From JAAYCI01 sp964371725 (GTDB lineage: Bacteria; Bacillota; Clostridia; Oscillospirales; Ruminococcaceae): a stretch of DNA of 64,000 bases. Positions within the stretch are counted from its first letter, which is position 1, and each line of letters starts with the position of its first letter. A model generated the notes under the pieces. It was not told the DNA's origin, ran no database searches, and saw only the letters and a program-made list of their open reading frames with translations. This document shows, piece after piece, positions 41,415 through 50,367 of the stretch. The stretch spans positions 38,061-102,060 of the forward strand of contig CAYJNQ010000004.1 of the NCBI GenBank assembly GCA_964371725.1, written 5' to 3'. Both the position numbers and the translations under genes were made by a program.

Positions 41415-42632
41415 TCAAAAGATTTTTTTCATATAGGTCCCAAGCAAAACCACCGCAAACAGCGAAAGTCCTGCAATCAACCATTCTAATCCCCTTCCAT
41501 ACTCAAAGGCAAAGCCATACAAAAGTTGTCCCAGTGGCTGTGCACACAGCGACAGTGTCAAGAGCACCGAAATCACTTTCCCTTGCATGGCTTTGTCTGT
41601 CTCATTTTGCACATAACTCATGATGCTGATGGATAAAAATGAGGCGTTTGCCATCACAAAAAAGACGCTCGCCGTAATCAGGAAAAAACTGACAAGTGGC
41701 TTTTGTGCAAACTGCATGGACAACGCAAACGGGATGAGCGCTGCGGCAAGTGCGAAAAACCATTTGTACAAGTTTTCTATTTTGACCTTGCTTGCCAGTG
41801 CCCCTGTTAACACGCCACCGAACAAGCCCCCAAGGGCAAACACCCCCTGTGAAACACCATAAAGTTCTGTGGACAAGCCCAGCCGCTCTGTAATTAAAAC
41901 CGGCATTCCAATGATAAGCAGCGCGCTAACAAAGGCGTTTAGCGCGCAGGCCGCAAGAATCATTTTTGCAATTTTGGGCTTTTGATGAAAAATAAAAACC
42001 ATACTTTCGCCAAATTCTTTTTTCACCGTGTGTACAATACCCTGGCTTTTTTTCGCTTCTGCATGGGGTATTTGGATGAACATTTCCAATACCGAAGACA
42101 GAAAAAAACAAACAATAGCCAAAATCAAAATGGGTGTGATGCCAAAGCTGCCAAACAACATGCCGCCTATCATCGGGGATAGCAAATTCGATAAAGCATG
42201 GATGCTTGACACCACGCTGTTGCCTTTGAGCAAAACTTCAGGGCCGAGCAATAAAGGGATGCTCGCGCTGACGGCAGGCTGATAAAGGCCGCTGATGCTG
42301 TATAAAACCATCAAAGTGGCAACTAGAAGTGGCACAAGAGACAAATGGGGCAAGGATATGTAAAACCACAGTACGAGCATCGCCGTGAGGAAATCGAGCA
42401 TCACCATGATGTTTCGTTTGTTCACCCTGTCTGCCACAATGCCACCCACCGGCATAAGCACCACAAGCGGCAAAAAGGACAGCGCGCTCACGGCTCCAAA
42501 AATCGCCGAGGAACCTGTGATTTCAAGCAGATATAAAGGCAATGCAAAACGCAAAATCCCGTTTCCAAAAAGAGAGATGATTTGCCCAACAACAACCAAC
42601 ACAAAGTCTTTGCACAGTAGTTTTTGGCTCAT
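41415..42632 (-). CDS. MFS transporter, drug-efflux type
   Basis: A 405-residue protein with about 12 hydrophobic segments. VGQIISLFGNGILRFALPLYL at the start and GGIVADRVNKRNIMV in the first loop are typical of MFS_3/macrolide-efflux-like exporters. The ATG at 42632 follows GGAG by eight bases and overlaps the ABC permease gene by four bases. It is thus the third gene of an ABC-MFS transport operon next to a TetR regulator. The substrate is unknown. Confidence 0.85.
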   Translation of the reverse strand: MSQKLLCKDFVLVVVGQIISLFGNGILRFALPLYLLEITGSSAIFGAVSALSFLPLVVLMPVGGIVADRVNKRNIMVMLDFLTAMLVLWFYISLPHLSLVPLLVATLMVLYSISGLYQPAVSASIPLLLGPEVLLKGNSVVSSIHALSNLLSPMIGGMLFGSFGITPILILAIVCFFLSSVLEMFIQIPHAEAKKSQGIVHTVKKEFGESMVFIFHQKPKIAKMILAACALNAFVSALLIIGMPVLITERLGLSTELYGVSQGVFALGGLFGGVLTGALASKVKIENLYKWFFALAAALIPFALSMQFAQKPLVSFFLITASVFFVMANASFLSISIMSYVQNETDKAMQGKVISVLLTLSLCAQPLGQLLYGFAFEYGRGLEWLIAGLSLFAVVLLGTYMKKIF

Positions 42633-43345
42633 GGCAGGCACTCCATTTCGTTCACTTTTTTCATCAGGCCCGCAAACAAAACGGCAGAGATAAGCAAGAA
42701 AACAAGTGAAGCAATTGGAAACACCGCTGAAAACCAGTCACTGAGTAGCATAACGGAATTGCCAAAGGGCGACACCAAAACGATGGTGGTAACGAGTGTC
42801 CAAATTAAAGATTTTTTCCAAAACCCCACACGCAAGGCAATGAAACAAATGAAGTTTGCCATAACAGAGATCAAAATGCTGAAAATAAGAATTTCCCAAA
42901 AAAGTGCTGTGCTAAGCGGTTCAGTCACAAGGCCCAGTGCATGACCAAGACCCATGGCGGCCGATATCGCAAGCGTATTGGAAAGCAGCATGGATACAAA
43001 AAGAAAGCAGGAAATGAGTAAACATTTTGAAAGCAAAATGCGGCTTCTCTTTTGTGGGTAAGTGAACAGCAACACATTTTTCTTGCCCGTGTATTCTTCC
43101 ACCACCATTTTCGCATATAGAACCGAACCCAAAATCGAAAAACAACTCATGGATAAAATCGACAAAATTGACACCAAGAAAGTAGGCTCTGCCAACATCT
43201 GCGCCGATTCATCGTTTGGCTCTAGCAGTGGAAGTGCCGCAAACAACAGGCCCATTGCAGCTGTAAATAAAAAAATAACGGCCACACCCAAAAGATATGG
43301 AAAAAGGTTGTTCTTTTTAAGCTCTAAGCGCACAAGTTTCAGCAT
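42629..43345 (-). CDS. ABC-2-type transporter permease
   Basis: A 238-residue protein with six hydrophobic segments, starting with LVRLELKKNNLFPYLLG. It is the membrane partner of the ATPase encoded six bases upstream, of the bacitracin/lantibiotic exporter type. It overlaps the MFS gene. Confidence 0.85.
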   Translation of the reverse strand: MLKLVRLELKKNNLFPYLLGVAVIFLFTAAMGLLFAALPLLEPNDESAQMLAEPTFLVSILSILSMSCFSILGSVLYAKMVVEEYTGKKNVLLFTYPQKRSRILLSKCLLISCFLFVSMLLSNTLAISAAMGLGHALGLVTEPLSTALFWEILIFSILISVMANFICFIALRVGFWKKSLIWTLVTTIVLVSPFGNSVMLLSDWFSAVFPIASLVFLLISAVLFAGLMKKVNEMECLP

Positions 43346-43351
43346 TGGGGG

Positions 43352-44047
43352 TTACATCCTTTCAATTAAATAATTTTCAAGATTGTCTTTGTGGGTCTCT
43401 TGCAGTGTTTGGATGCTGCCAAGATTTTCTAAGTTCCCATTTGAAAGCACCACAAGGCGTTCACAGGTCAAGAGTACTTCGCTTAAAATATGGCTCGAGA
43501 GTAGGATGGTTGTGCCCTCTTTTTTGAGTTCAAGAAACAGTGCCCGTACCTCTTTGATGGCCGCCGGGTCCAGCCCGTTGATAGGCTCATCCAAAAGCAG
43601 CACTTTCGGCCTGTGGGAAATACACCTTGCAATGGCCAGTTTTTGCTTCATGCCCAGCGAAAATTTTGACACCGGATTGTTTACAGTGCCAAGGCCCACA
43701 CGGGCAAGTATTTTTTCGATGTCGGCCTGTTTGCCCATATAGGCAAGGTGGATGGCCAAGTTTTCTCGAGCCGTCAAATGTGTATAAAACACCGGTGTTT
43801 CAATAAGCACCCCTAGCTCTGAAAGCACTCTGTCGTGCTTTTCCCTTGGGTTTTGTGAAAACACCGCAATGTCACCGTTTGTGGGTTCCAATAGGCCGCA
43901 CAAAAGCTTCAAAAGTGTGGTTTTGCCTGCGCCGTTGGCTCCAAGCAGGCCCATCACCTCCCCACTTTTCACCCCCAAGTTCACATGGTTTAGAATGGAT
44001 TTTTCTCCATAGTTTTTGCAAAGGCTCTTTGTTTCAATGCAGTTCAT
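43352..44047 (-). CDS. ABC transporter ATP-binding protein
   Basis: A 231-residue ATPase with Walker A GANGAGKTT, KFSLGMKQKLAIARC as the signature (LGMKQ form, usual for lantibiotic/bacitracin export ATPases), VLLLDEPINGLDP and LLSSHILSE. It is first of three genes under a palindromic site at 44069-44085. Confidence 0.93.
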   Translation of the reverse strand: MNCIETKSLCKNYGEKSILNHVNLGVKSGEVMGLLGANGAGKTTLLKLLCGLLEPTNGDIAVFSQNPREKHDRVLSELGVLIETPVFYTHLTARENLAIHLAYMGKQADIEKILARVGLGTVNNPVSKFSLGMKQKLAIARCISHRPKVLLLDEPINGLDPAAIKEVRALFLELKKEGTTILLSSHILSEVLLTCERLVVLSNGNLENLGSIQTLQETHKDNLENYLIERM

Positions 44048-44068
44048 ATTTTCTCCTTTTCAAGTTTA

Positions 44069-44085
44069 ATACCAACGGTTGGTAT
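44069..44085. promoter_or_regulatory. TetR-type operator upstream of the ABC-MFS operon
   Basis: ATACCAAC-G-GTTGGTAT is a perfect palindrome 21 bases before the ABC ATPase start. Its outer arms ATACC/GGTAT recur in two palindromes at the tetR promoter. It should let the neighbouring TetR protein control the exporter. Confidence 0.75.
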
Positions 44086-44095
44086 GTATTCTGCT

Positions 44096-44124
44096 AAAAA
44101 ACAACTGCTCTTGCCAGAGCAGTT
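44096..44124 (-). terminator. terminator of the tetR gene
   Basis: AACTGCTCT and AGAGCAGTT form a perfect 9-bp stem with a four-base loop. The minus strand then reads GTTTTTT. It separates tetR from the ABC operon. Confidence 0.88.
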
Positions 44125-44153
44125 CAGCATTTCAAAAAAAGTACAGGCCGTTC

Positions 44154-44789
44154 TCACTTTGATAGTTTACCGATCTCCAAAATGGTGTCTTCATCAATGA
44201 GAACAAAACCATAGGATGCCACAAATTCGTTCAAAACCTTGCATTTATCCGGCATTCTTTTTGCATCCGTGCCAAGAATGGTAGGGTTCAACCACACGTT
44301 GACAAGCAAGGTAATGGCCTCTGCAAGTTCATAGGGTTTATCGGTTTTGATAGAACCGTCACGTGCACCGATTTCCACAATGGGAGCGATGAATTCAGGC
44401 GTTACCACATCTTGCACCTGCCTGATTTGCGTTGCCAAAAACCTCGGGTTGTCCAGAAGGTTTGGCACGATGCCAATGAGCTCTTTGGTGGTAAGGCTGA
44501 AAATATGCCGACGCAAAATCTCCCGAAGCTTTTCGGCCCCATTTAAACCGGCATTGCCCATTACACTTTTAAAAATATCTGTGTTGGCCTGCCCCATCTT
44601 GGTTGCCACCGCATCAAAAATATCTTCCTTCGATTTGAAATGATGGTAAATGGCCCCCTTGGTCAAACCCCCAAGCTCATTTAAAATGTCTTGCAAGCTT
44701 GTGTTTTCGTAGCCTTTTTCAAGAAAAAGCCGTGTGGAAACACCGAGAATTCGCTCCACGGTTTGCTCCGGATATTTGTTTCTGGCCAC
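44154..44789 (-). CDS. TetR-family transcription regulator
   Basis: A 211-residue protein. The N-terminal helix-turn-helix has TSLQDILNELGGLTKGAIYHHFKSKEDI; the rest is a helical ligand domain. The GTG at 44789 is chosen because it gives the usual MARNKYPE start and follows CAGGGGG by eight bases; ATGs at 44807 and 44834 are less likely. It probably represses itself and the ABC-MFS operon through the palindromes at both promoters. Confidence 0.9.
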   Translation of the reverse strand: MARNKYPEQTVERILGVSTRLFLEKGYENTSLQDILNELGGLTKGAIYHHFKSKEDIFDAVATKMGQANTDIFKSVMGNAGLNGAEKLREILRRHIFSLTTKELIGIVPNLLDNPRFLATQIRQVQDVVTPEFIAPIVEIGARDGSIKTDKPYELAEAITLLVNVWLNPTILGTDAKRMPDKCKVLNEFVASYGFVLIDEDTILEIGKLSK

Positions 44790-44814
44790 GTGTATCGCCC
44801 CCTGCATACCTTTG

Positions 44815-44864
44815 GTATGTTTTGATGATATCATACTCTCGGTATGTTTGTCAAGACAATCTGA
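44815..44864 (-). promoter_or_regulatory. tetR promoter with two operators
   Basis: On the minus strand TTGACA (44859-44864) and TATCAT (44835-44840) are 18 bases apart. The palindrome CATACTCTCGGTATG (44842-44856) fills the spacer, and CATACCTTTGGTATG (44815-44829) follows the -10. Both share arms with the site at 44069-44085, so autoregulation is likely. Confidence 0.82.
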
Positions 44865-44980
44865 GCAAGCCTATCCGCGCAAAAGAAAGCCGATCGCTCG
44901 CCCACTGCCATTGAGTTTTGGAAAAGCATCGCATTTTTATGTTATATAACAGTTTGGACGATTTGGATATAAACCGCCTT

Positions 44981-45331
44981 CTATCCCAGTGCATACAGTA
45001 CAATACCACCTACAATCATCAAAAGTGCCACTACTTTCTTGCCCGTAAGCTTTTCTCCAAAAATACGCACACCAAAAAAGGTAACATAGAAGTAGGCCGT
45101 TGTCTCCAATACCGGCCCGAGAGACAGAGGGATGCCACGGTAGGCCACCAAGGTGAGCAACGTGGTGCCAAAAAACAGCGCATAGGCCACCATAACGCGC
45201 GGGTTTAGATACTCTTTGAGCACACTATCGTAATGTTGCATGGCTGCCTTTTTAAGCAACACTTGGCTTACAGACGCCACAAACACGGATAGCAAAATCA
45301 CAAGAATGTAGGGCAACATATCAGTTTGCAT
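44981..45331 (-). CDS. small EamA/DMT-family membrane protein (second of a pair)
   Basis: A 116-residue protein with four hydrophobic segments and the half-EamA pattern PLSLGPVLETTAYFYVTFFG with GEKLTGKK. Such four-helix proteins act as pairs. The ATG at 45331 follows GGGGGAGGAG and overlaps the first EamA gene by 11 bases. The pair may be a lipid-sugar flippase of ArnE/ArnF type because a GT-C enzyme gene precedes it; an export pair of SMR type is the other option. Confidence 0.75.
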   Translation of the reverse strand: MQTDMLPYILVILLSVFVASVSQVLLKKAAMQHYDSVLKEYLNPRVMVAYALFFGTTLLTLVAYRGIPLSLGPVLETTAYFYVTFFGVRIFGEKLTGKKVVALLMIVGGIVLYALG

Positions 45332-45683
45332 CTTTTGTCTCCTCCCCCTGTGCAAAAGCAAATAGCAAAACACCACACACAATCACGGCGGCCGCCATCA
45401 CCTTTTGCAGGCTGATACTCTCGGAAAAGAACAAAAGCCCCCACACCATGCCCCACACCACGGCCACGGCACGGTTTGCATAGGCCGCGCCCAAAGGAAG
45501 ACGCTTGATGATTTGTTGCCAACCAAGGGCGTATATCCCCAAAATGCCCACCGAGGCCCCATAGTAGAGAATAAAAGGTAGACTTAGAAAGTCTTGCGTG
45601 GCCGCAAGTTTGCTGAACACCGGCGAAAAACTAAACAACAGCAAAAGCAGATGCAGCAAAACATAGATTTTTATGTTTTTCAA
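45321..45683 (-). CDS. small EamA/DMT-family membrane protein (first of a pair)
   Basis: A 120-residue protein with four hydrophobic segments and RLPLGAAYANRAVAVVWGMVWGLLFFSE, close in pattern to ArnE/ArnF and to SMR proteins. The start is uncertain: AAGGAG is followed by two in-frame TTG codons, and the second (45683) has workable spacing. It lies about 70 bases after the GT-C gene. Confidence 0.72.
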   Translation of the reverse strand: MKNIKIYVLLHLLLLLFSFSPVFSKLAATQDFLSLPFILYYGASVGILGIYALGWQQIIKRLPLGAAYANRAVAVVWGMVWGLLFFSESISLQKVMAAAVIVCGVLLFAFAQGEETKDAN

Positions 45684-45752
45684 AAACAACTCCTTCTTTT
45701 ACGGTTAAGATGCGTGAAGAGATTTAAACATTCCCCTTTTTCCAAAACACGA

Positions 45753-47243
45753 TTATTTGTGTTTTTTCCTCAAAAGCGTCCTCTTGGGTTTTCTGTCCAG
45801 CATACTTGCCACCAATACAGCTCCGCTTAAAATAAACATTGGGTAGTAGTGCAGCAAATAACGCGTTCCGGCTTCCCACAAAAGCAAAAACATGAAAATA
45901 CCAAACGAAGCAATTTGCATTGGCAAAAATTGTTGCTCTCCATAATACAAGCTCAGGGCAAAACCCAGCACAAGCAAAAACATCACGGCCACATGATAGC
46001 CTTGAATGACGTTGTCGTACACCTCGTTATAAGCCCCTGCCGGATTCAGAATGTCTATCATGAAGTTTTGTGTCATCGGCGCACCGGACACTGTGCTCGG
46101 ATAGTCAAGATTGCCACTGCCAAAACTGCGCACGGCCTTTTGGCTTAAAAAAGAAAGGTGTTCAAGAGCATTTCGTTCCTCTAAACGTTCTTGCAACAAA
46201 TCCAGTGCCGCTTGCTTTTTCTCCTCTTGCGTTTCAAAACTCCAAATATACTCGTTTTCCGCCGCACTGTGTGCCCCATCCCCTTGCATTCCCATGGCAA
46301 TCCAAGCCGTGAATGGTGTGGCCCTGTCTGCGGCTATGCTTTCGTCCAAAATATTTTCGTACACAAAAGCTTGTGTGCCGGCATTGAGCAGTAAAAAACA
46401 AAAAGCAAAACCCAGCACACACGCCAAAGCCTGTTTGAATGCCCCATTCAGCAAAAACACGAGCAGCACCGCGATAAACGCAATGACTACAGAATATTTT
46501 ATCCAGCTACCAACTGCTGCCAGCAACGAGAGCAGGGCAAGGGATACCATCTGCTTTTTTCGGTTTCCGCTTTGCAAGGCAACTAAAGAAAAATACACCA
46601 CGGCCAAGGGGTACAGCATTGTCGTGGTATCTGTATAAAAAATGGAAATGTAGGTTTGCAAGGGCAAACACAGATAGAGCGCAAGTAGAGAAAAAAAACC
46701 AATTTGCCTGCCCGCCAGTTTTGCCGCAATGAGATAGACAAACACATAGGCTAGCTGCACACAGATGCCATTGAAAACGGCACCCACGATAAAAAAATCC
46801 GTGATGCCAAAACGGTAGCACAGCCGAAACAGAAACTGCAACAAAACGGTAATAGACAAGTTGTTGGGAAACTTATAGAAATAATCGAGGTAGGGGTCTA
46901 AAATTTCGCCGGCGATGGTGTAATTGTAGGCACCCGTGAATACGCGCTCGAAGTCTTGCGTGGGGTAGCTTGCACAAAGCACATAAAAGAGCACTTGAGT
47001 AAGTGACAAAAAACAAAAAAAGAAAAATAGGGCTTTTTTATGATTTTGCAACAACCATTGCTTGTACTTTTGGCACAGCCGAAACAGGGCAAAAAGAATG
47101 CCCAGCCACGCAAAAGCGAGGGGCAACACCACATACCATGCATAGCTAAAATAGCGGTTTTGAAACACAACGCAAATCAACAACCCGCCAAACAAGATCC
47201 ATGAAACCACAAAGAAACCGTAAATCAAACCTTTTTTCAGCAC
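45753..47243 (-). CDS. GT-C fold membrane glycosyltransferase (GT39/ArnT-like)
   Basis: A 496-residue protein with about 12 hydrophobic segments. An early outside loop holds TQDFERVFTGAY and later FYKFPNNLSITVLLQ, as in lipid-sugar-dependent GT-C transferases of bacteria. A long outside loop (about 300-380) follows. The GTG start at 47243 is supported by AAGGAAG. With the EamA pair it suggests a small module that decorates a surface polymer or lipid. Donor and acceptor are unknown. Confidence 0.75.
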   Translation of the reverse strand: MLKKGLIYGFFVVSWILFGGLLICVVFQNRYFSYAWYVVLPLAFAWLGILFALFRLCQKYKQWLLQNHKKALFFFFCFLSLTQVLFYVLCASYPTQDFERVFTGAYNYTIAGEILDPYLDYFYKFPNNLSITVLLQFLFRLCYRFGITDFFIVGAVFNGICVQLAYVFVYLIAAKLAGRQIGFFSLLALYLCLPLQTYISIFYTDTTTMLYPLAVVYFSLVALQSGNRKKQMVSLALLSLLAAVGSWIKYSVVIAFIAVLLVFLLNGAFKQALACVLGFAFCFLLLNAGTQAFVYENILDESIAADRATPFTAWIAMGMQGDGAHSAAENEYIWSFETQEEKKQAALDLLQERLEERNALEHLSFLSQKAVRSFGSGNLDYPSTVSGAPMTQNFMIDILNPAGAYNEVYDNVIQGYHVAVMFLLVLGFALSLYYGEQQFLPMQIASFGIFMFLLLWEAGTRYLLHYYPMFILSGAVLVASMLDRKPKRTLLRKKHK

Positions 47244-47285
47244 CGAGACTTCCTTTTCTTTCGAATATTTTATTTCATACATTCT

Positions 47286-47314
47286 ATCATATCGGAAGTT
47301 CACACCGGGGTCAA
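47286..47314 (-). promoter_or_regulatory. promoter of the GT-C/EamA operon
   Basis: On the minus strand TTGACC (47309-47314) and TATGAT (47286-47291) are 17 bases apart, about 45 bases before the GTG start. Confidence 0.72.
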
Positions 47315-47348
47315 TACAACAGGAAATCGTTTTTCTTCACGTCATCGC

Positions 47349-47377
47349 TTGACAAATAGAGTGGATGGCGCTATACT
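47349..47377 (+). promoter_or_regulatory. promoter of the thioredoxin-ccdA operon
   Basis: TTGACA (47349-47354) and TATACT (47372-47377) are 17 bases apart and about 50 bases before the gene. Confidence 0.85.
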
Positions 47378-47429
47378 TTCATAAATCAAAACTTTTTGAT
47401 GTATGTGGGGTGAGAAGGAGTGTTTTTCT

Positions 47430-47957
47430 ATGGGCAGAAAAAAAATCGTGAGATTTCTGGTGCCGGCCATCATGGTGATTATTGTTATCTCCATGTATTT
47501 TTTGCAAATCGCAGCCGACAGTTCCAATGTGAGTGAGCAAGACAGTGCTTCGCCCACCTCGCTACACGCGCCCAGTATCAATTTACAGGCTTTGAAAAGC
47601 CACAACATGCCCATGATTTTGGATTTTGGTGCCACAGAATGCGAGCCCTGCAAGGCCATGGCGCCGGTTTTGGAAACACTCAACGAAGAAATGCAAAACA
47701 GAGCCATCATCAAGTTTGTAGATGTGTGGGAATTTCCACAGGGCAGTCAAGGCTTCCCCATTGTCACCATTCCCACACAGGTATTCATCGAAGCGGACGG
47801 CTCCCCCTATATTCCCAGTGCCGATTTGGGTGATTTAGGCATTGAATTCATCATTTACCCGGACGAAGAAACGCAAGAGCCTGCATTCACGGTGCATCAA
47901 GGGGCCTTAACCGAGGATCAAATGAGAGCCATTTTAAAAGATATGGGGATAGAGTAA
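47430..47957 (+). CDS. membrane-anchored thioredoxin-like protein
   Basis: A 175-residue protein with an N-terminal membrane anchor (about 7-27) and an outside thioredoxin fold with CEPC (C71, C74) in ATECEPCKAMAP and the cis-proline segment TIPTQVFIE. AAGGAG precedes the ATG at 47430. The partner gene ccdA follows after two bases, so it is probably reduced by CcdA and acts on thiols outside the membrane. Confidence 0.87.
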   Translation: MGRKKIVRFLVPAIMVIIVISMYFLQIAADSSNVSEQDSASPTSLHAPSINLQALKSHNMPMILDFGATECEPCKAMAPVLETLNEEMQNRAIIKFVDVWEFPQGSQGFPIVTIPTQVFIEADGSPYIPSADLGDLGIEFIIYPDEETQEPAFTVHQGALTEDQMRAILKDMGIE

Positions 47958-47959
47958 AA

Positions 47960-48649
47960 ATGGATACCTTTTTGATAGCGCTTTCCTATCAAATCATGGA
48001 AAATGCTTGGCTTGCGCCTCTTTTGGCATTATTCGCCGGGGTATTGACCTCGTTCACACCCTGTGCATTGTCCAGTGTTCCCCTGGTGATTGGCTATGTG
48101 GGTGGCAGTGGAGAAAAAAACAGTAAGCGTGCTTTTTTTCTTTCTCTTACCTTTGCGCTCGGTTCTGCTGTCACATTCACTGCTTTGGGTGTGGCTGCAT
48201 CGGCGGCAGGCCGGATGCTGGGGGCCCAGAATAGCTGGTGGTATATGATTTTGGGCGCTTTGATGCTTTTAATGGCCCTACAAATTTGGGGGATTTTTGA
48301 ATTCATTCCCTCCAGTTACCTCATTTCCAAAAACAAGAAAAAAGGCTATCTTGGCGCACTCCTTGCCGGTATTTTGGGTGGTATTTTCTCTTCGCCGTGT
48401 TCAACACCTGTGCTCATTGCACTTTTGGCAATTGTTGCCGGCCGTGGCAGCACCGCCTTTGGCGTGATGCTTTTGTTCCTATATTCTGTTGGCCATGGCA
48501 TTTTGGCCGTTGTTTGCGGCACCTCTGTGGGGTTTATTCAAAAATTAACCCAAAGCAAGCGCTATGGAAAATGGAGCCGTGTTTTAAGCATTGCACTGGG
48601 TGCTCTGATGTGCCTCATCGGGTTTTACCTGTTTTATTTGGCGTTTTAA
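47960..48649 (+). CDS. ccdA: CcdA-type thiol-reducing membrane protein
   Basis: A 229-residue protein with six hydrophobic segments and the paired cysteines of the CcdA/DsbD family in SFTPCALSSVP (C35) and SSPCSTPV (C147). It carries electrons from cytoplasmic thioredoxin to the outside thioredoxin-like partner encoded just before it. No cytochrome c genes are seen, so its role is probably general thiol reduction. Confidence 0.9.
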   Translation: MDTFLIALSYQIMENAWLAPLLALFAGVLTSFTPCALSSVPLVIGYVGGSGEKNSKRAFFLSLTFALGSAVTFTALGVAASAAGRMLGAQNSWWYMILGALMLLMALQIWGIFEFIPSSYLISKNKKKGYLGALLAGILGGIFSSPCSTPVLIALLAIVAGRGSTAFGVMLLFLYSVGHGILAVVCGTSVGFIQKLTQSKRYGKWSRVLSIALGALMCLIGFYLFYLAF

Positions 48650-48656
48650 ACTGCTA

Positions 48657-48719
48657 TTCAAATTCCGCCCTGCCTGCCAAACCCTTTGGCCTACTGTGGG
48701 AGGGCCTTTGGAATTTGAA
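48657..48719. repeat. inverted repeat after ccdA
   Basis: TTCAAATTCC (48657-48666) and GGAATTTGAA (48710-48719) are perfect inverse copies around a 43-base GC-rich centre that contains further short complementary pieces. It may be a structured 3' end. It does not have a following T run. Confidence 0.5.
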
Positions 48720-48756
48720 CATTCCCTCTACTAAAAATTGCTCGAATGCATCATGA

Positions 48757-48810
48757 TTGTAAAAAGCGTGAGCCGACAGAAAAACTTCTGCCGGCTCACG
48801 CTTTTTACAA
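48757..48810. terminator. bidirectional terminator between ccdA and cysS
   Basis: A 24-bp stem with one A-C mismatch (48757-48781 with 48786-48810) around a four-base loop. AAAAAGC and GCTTTTT at the base give T runs on either strand, so it can end both converging transcripts. Confidence 0.9.
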
Positions 48811-48927
48811 TGGACTGTGTTTTTCAAAACCTTACGGAAGGCGTTTTTTAGGGATGATTTCTACATTTTTCTGTTTTGAACTGTCTGGTGTTTCGCTTAT
48901 ACACCCCTCATCACGCACCGGTTTACA

Positions 48928-50325
48928 CTATGATTTTGGGCTCAATTTCGGCCCTGCCGGTGTATCTTCCACCGTATAACCCAGGGCGTCTATCTTTTCG
49001 CGCAATTCGTCTGCCAAGGGCCAGTTTTTCTCTTTCCTCGCCCGCACACGTTCTTCGGCCAAGTGCATCACCTCGCCGGGCACCTGCTCTTCCTCGCGCT
49101 TGCAAAGCAAACCAAGCACCCCACACAACGTGTCAAAGATTTTGGCCACTTTTTCAAGGCTTTCTCTATTTGTTTTGGCGGCCTTTGTGTTGATGTCGCG
49201 CACGAAATCGAACAACACAGCCAATGCATCCGCCGTGTTTAAATCATCGTCCATCTTTTCGCAAAAACGTGTTTCATACATTTTTGCATCTTCCCAAAGG
49301 GCCTCGTCCCCTTCGACATGCGCGGTTTTTAGAACAAAGGCCAGATTTTCACGGCAGGTGTGCAACCTTTCCAAGCTGGCTTTACACTGACGCAAAATGT
49401 CCAGGGTGAAGTTGACCGGGCTGCGATAATGGGCGCTGAGCATAAAATAGCGAATGGGTTCGTACCCCATTTCCTGCGCCACCTGCCGCACGGTAAAAAA
49501 GTTGCCAAGCGACTTGCTCATCTTACGATCGTCGATGTTTAAAAACCCGTTGTGCATCCAATAGCGCGCAAAGGTTTGCCCGTTGGCGCACTCACTTTGT
49601 GCAATCTCATTCTCATGATGCGGAAAAACAAGGTCTTGCCCACCGGCATGAATGTCGAAGGTGTCCCCAAGGTGTTTTTTAGCCATAGCACTGCATTCGA
49701 TGTGCCAGCCCGGGCGCCCTTGCCCCCAAGGGGAATCCCATGCGGGCTCGCCGGGCTTTGCCGCCTTCCACACCGCAAAATCCGCCTCGTCTTCTTTGAG
49801 GCTCCCCTCCATATCGGCGCGCAAATCGCGGCTATTTTCCAGTTCATCCAATACTTTGTGGGATAATTTTCCATATCCCTCAAATTTTCTTGCACGAAAG
49901 TACACATCCTTGTTTTCGGCCACATAGCCATAGCCGTGCTCAATGATATCCTCAATCAACTCGATGATTTCCGCCATATGCTCGGTTGCCCTTGGCATCA
50001 CTGTGGGGCGCATCACCTGCAATCCATCGGCATCGTGTAAAAATTCACCCTCAAACTCCTCGGCCACCTGCCCCACAGCCACGCCCAACTCGTTCGCTTT
50101 TGTGATGAGTTTGTCATCGATATCTGTGACATTGCTCACAAACAGCACTTTGTAGCCGCGATAGAGTAGATAACGCCGCATCGTATCGAATACACAAAGT
50201 GGTCTTGCGTTGCCCACATGAATGAAATTGTATACCGTTGGCCCACACACATAGATGCGCACTTCGCCCTCATGCAAGGGAACCAGTTCTTCCTTTTTTC
50301 GATTCATCGTGTTGTATATTTGCAT
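48928..50325 (-). CDS. cysS: cysteinyl-tRNA synthetase
   Basis: A 465-residue class I synthetase with YVCGPTVYNFIHVGNAR (zinc Cys and HVGN form of HIGH), WHIECSAMA and HHENEIAQSE for the zinc site, and KMSKS in DDRKMSKSLGNF. The ATG at 50325 follows AAGGA by eight bases; an ATG three codons earlier lies inside that site. It charges tRNA(Cys). Confidence 0.97.
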   Translation of the reverse strand: MQIYNTMNRKKEELVPLHEGEVRIYVCGPTVYNFIHVGNARPLCVFDTMRRYLLYRGYKVLFVSNVTDIDDKLITKANELGVAVGQVAEEFEGEFLHDADGLQVMRPTVMPRATEHMAEIIELIEDIIEHGYGYVAENKDVYFRARKFEGYGKLSHKVLDELENSRDLRADMEGSLKEDEADFAVWKAAKPGEPAWDSPWGQGRPGWHIECSAMAKKHLGDTFDIHAGGQDLVFPHHENEIAQSECANGQTFARYWMHNGFLNIDDRKMSKSLGNFFTVRQVAQEMGYEPIRYFMLSAHYRSPVNFTLDILRQCKASLERLHTCRENLAFVLKTAHVEGDEALWEDAKMYETRFCEKMDDDLNTADALAVLFDFVRDINTKAAKTNRESLEKVAKIFDTLCGVLGLLCKREEEQVPGEVMHLAEERVRARKEKNWPLADELREKIDALGYTVEDTPAGPKLSPKS

Positions 50326-50367
50326 CGTTGCCATCCTTTTTTATGGTTTTTTCATGTCCTATACTTG

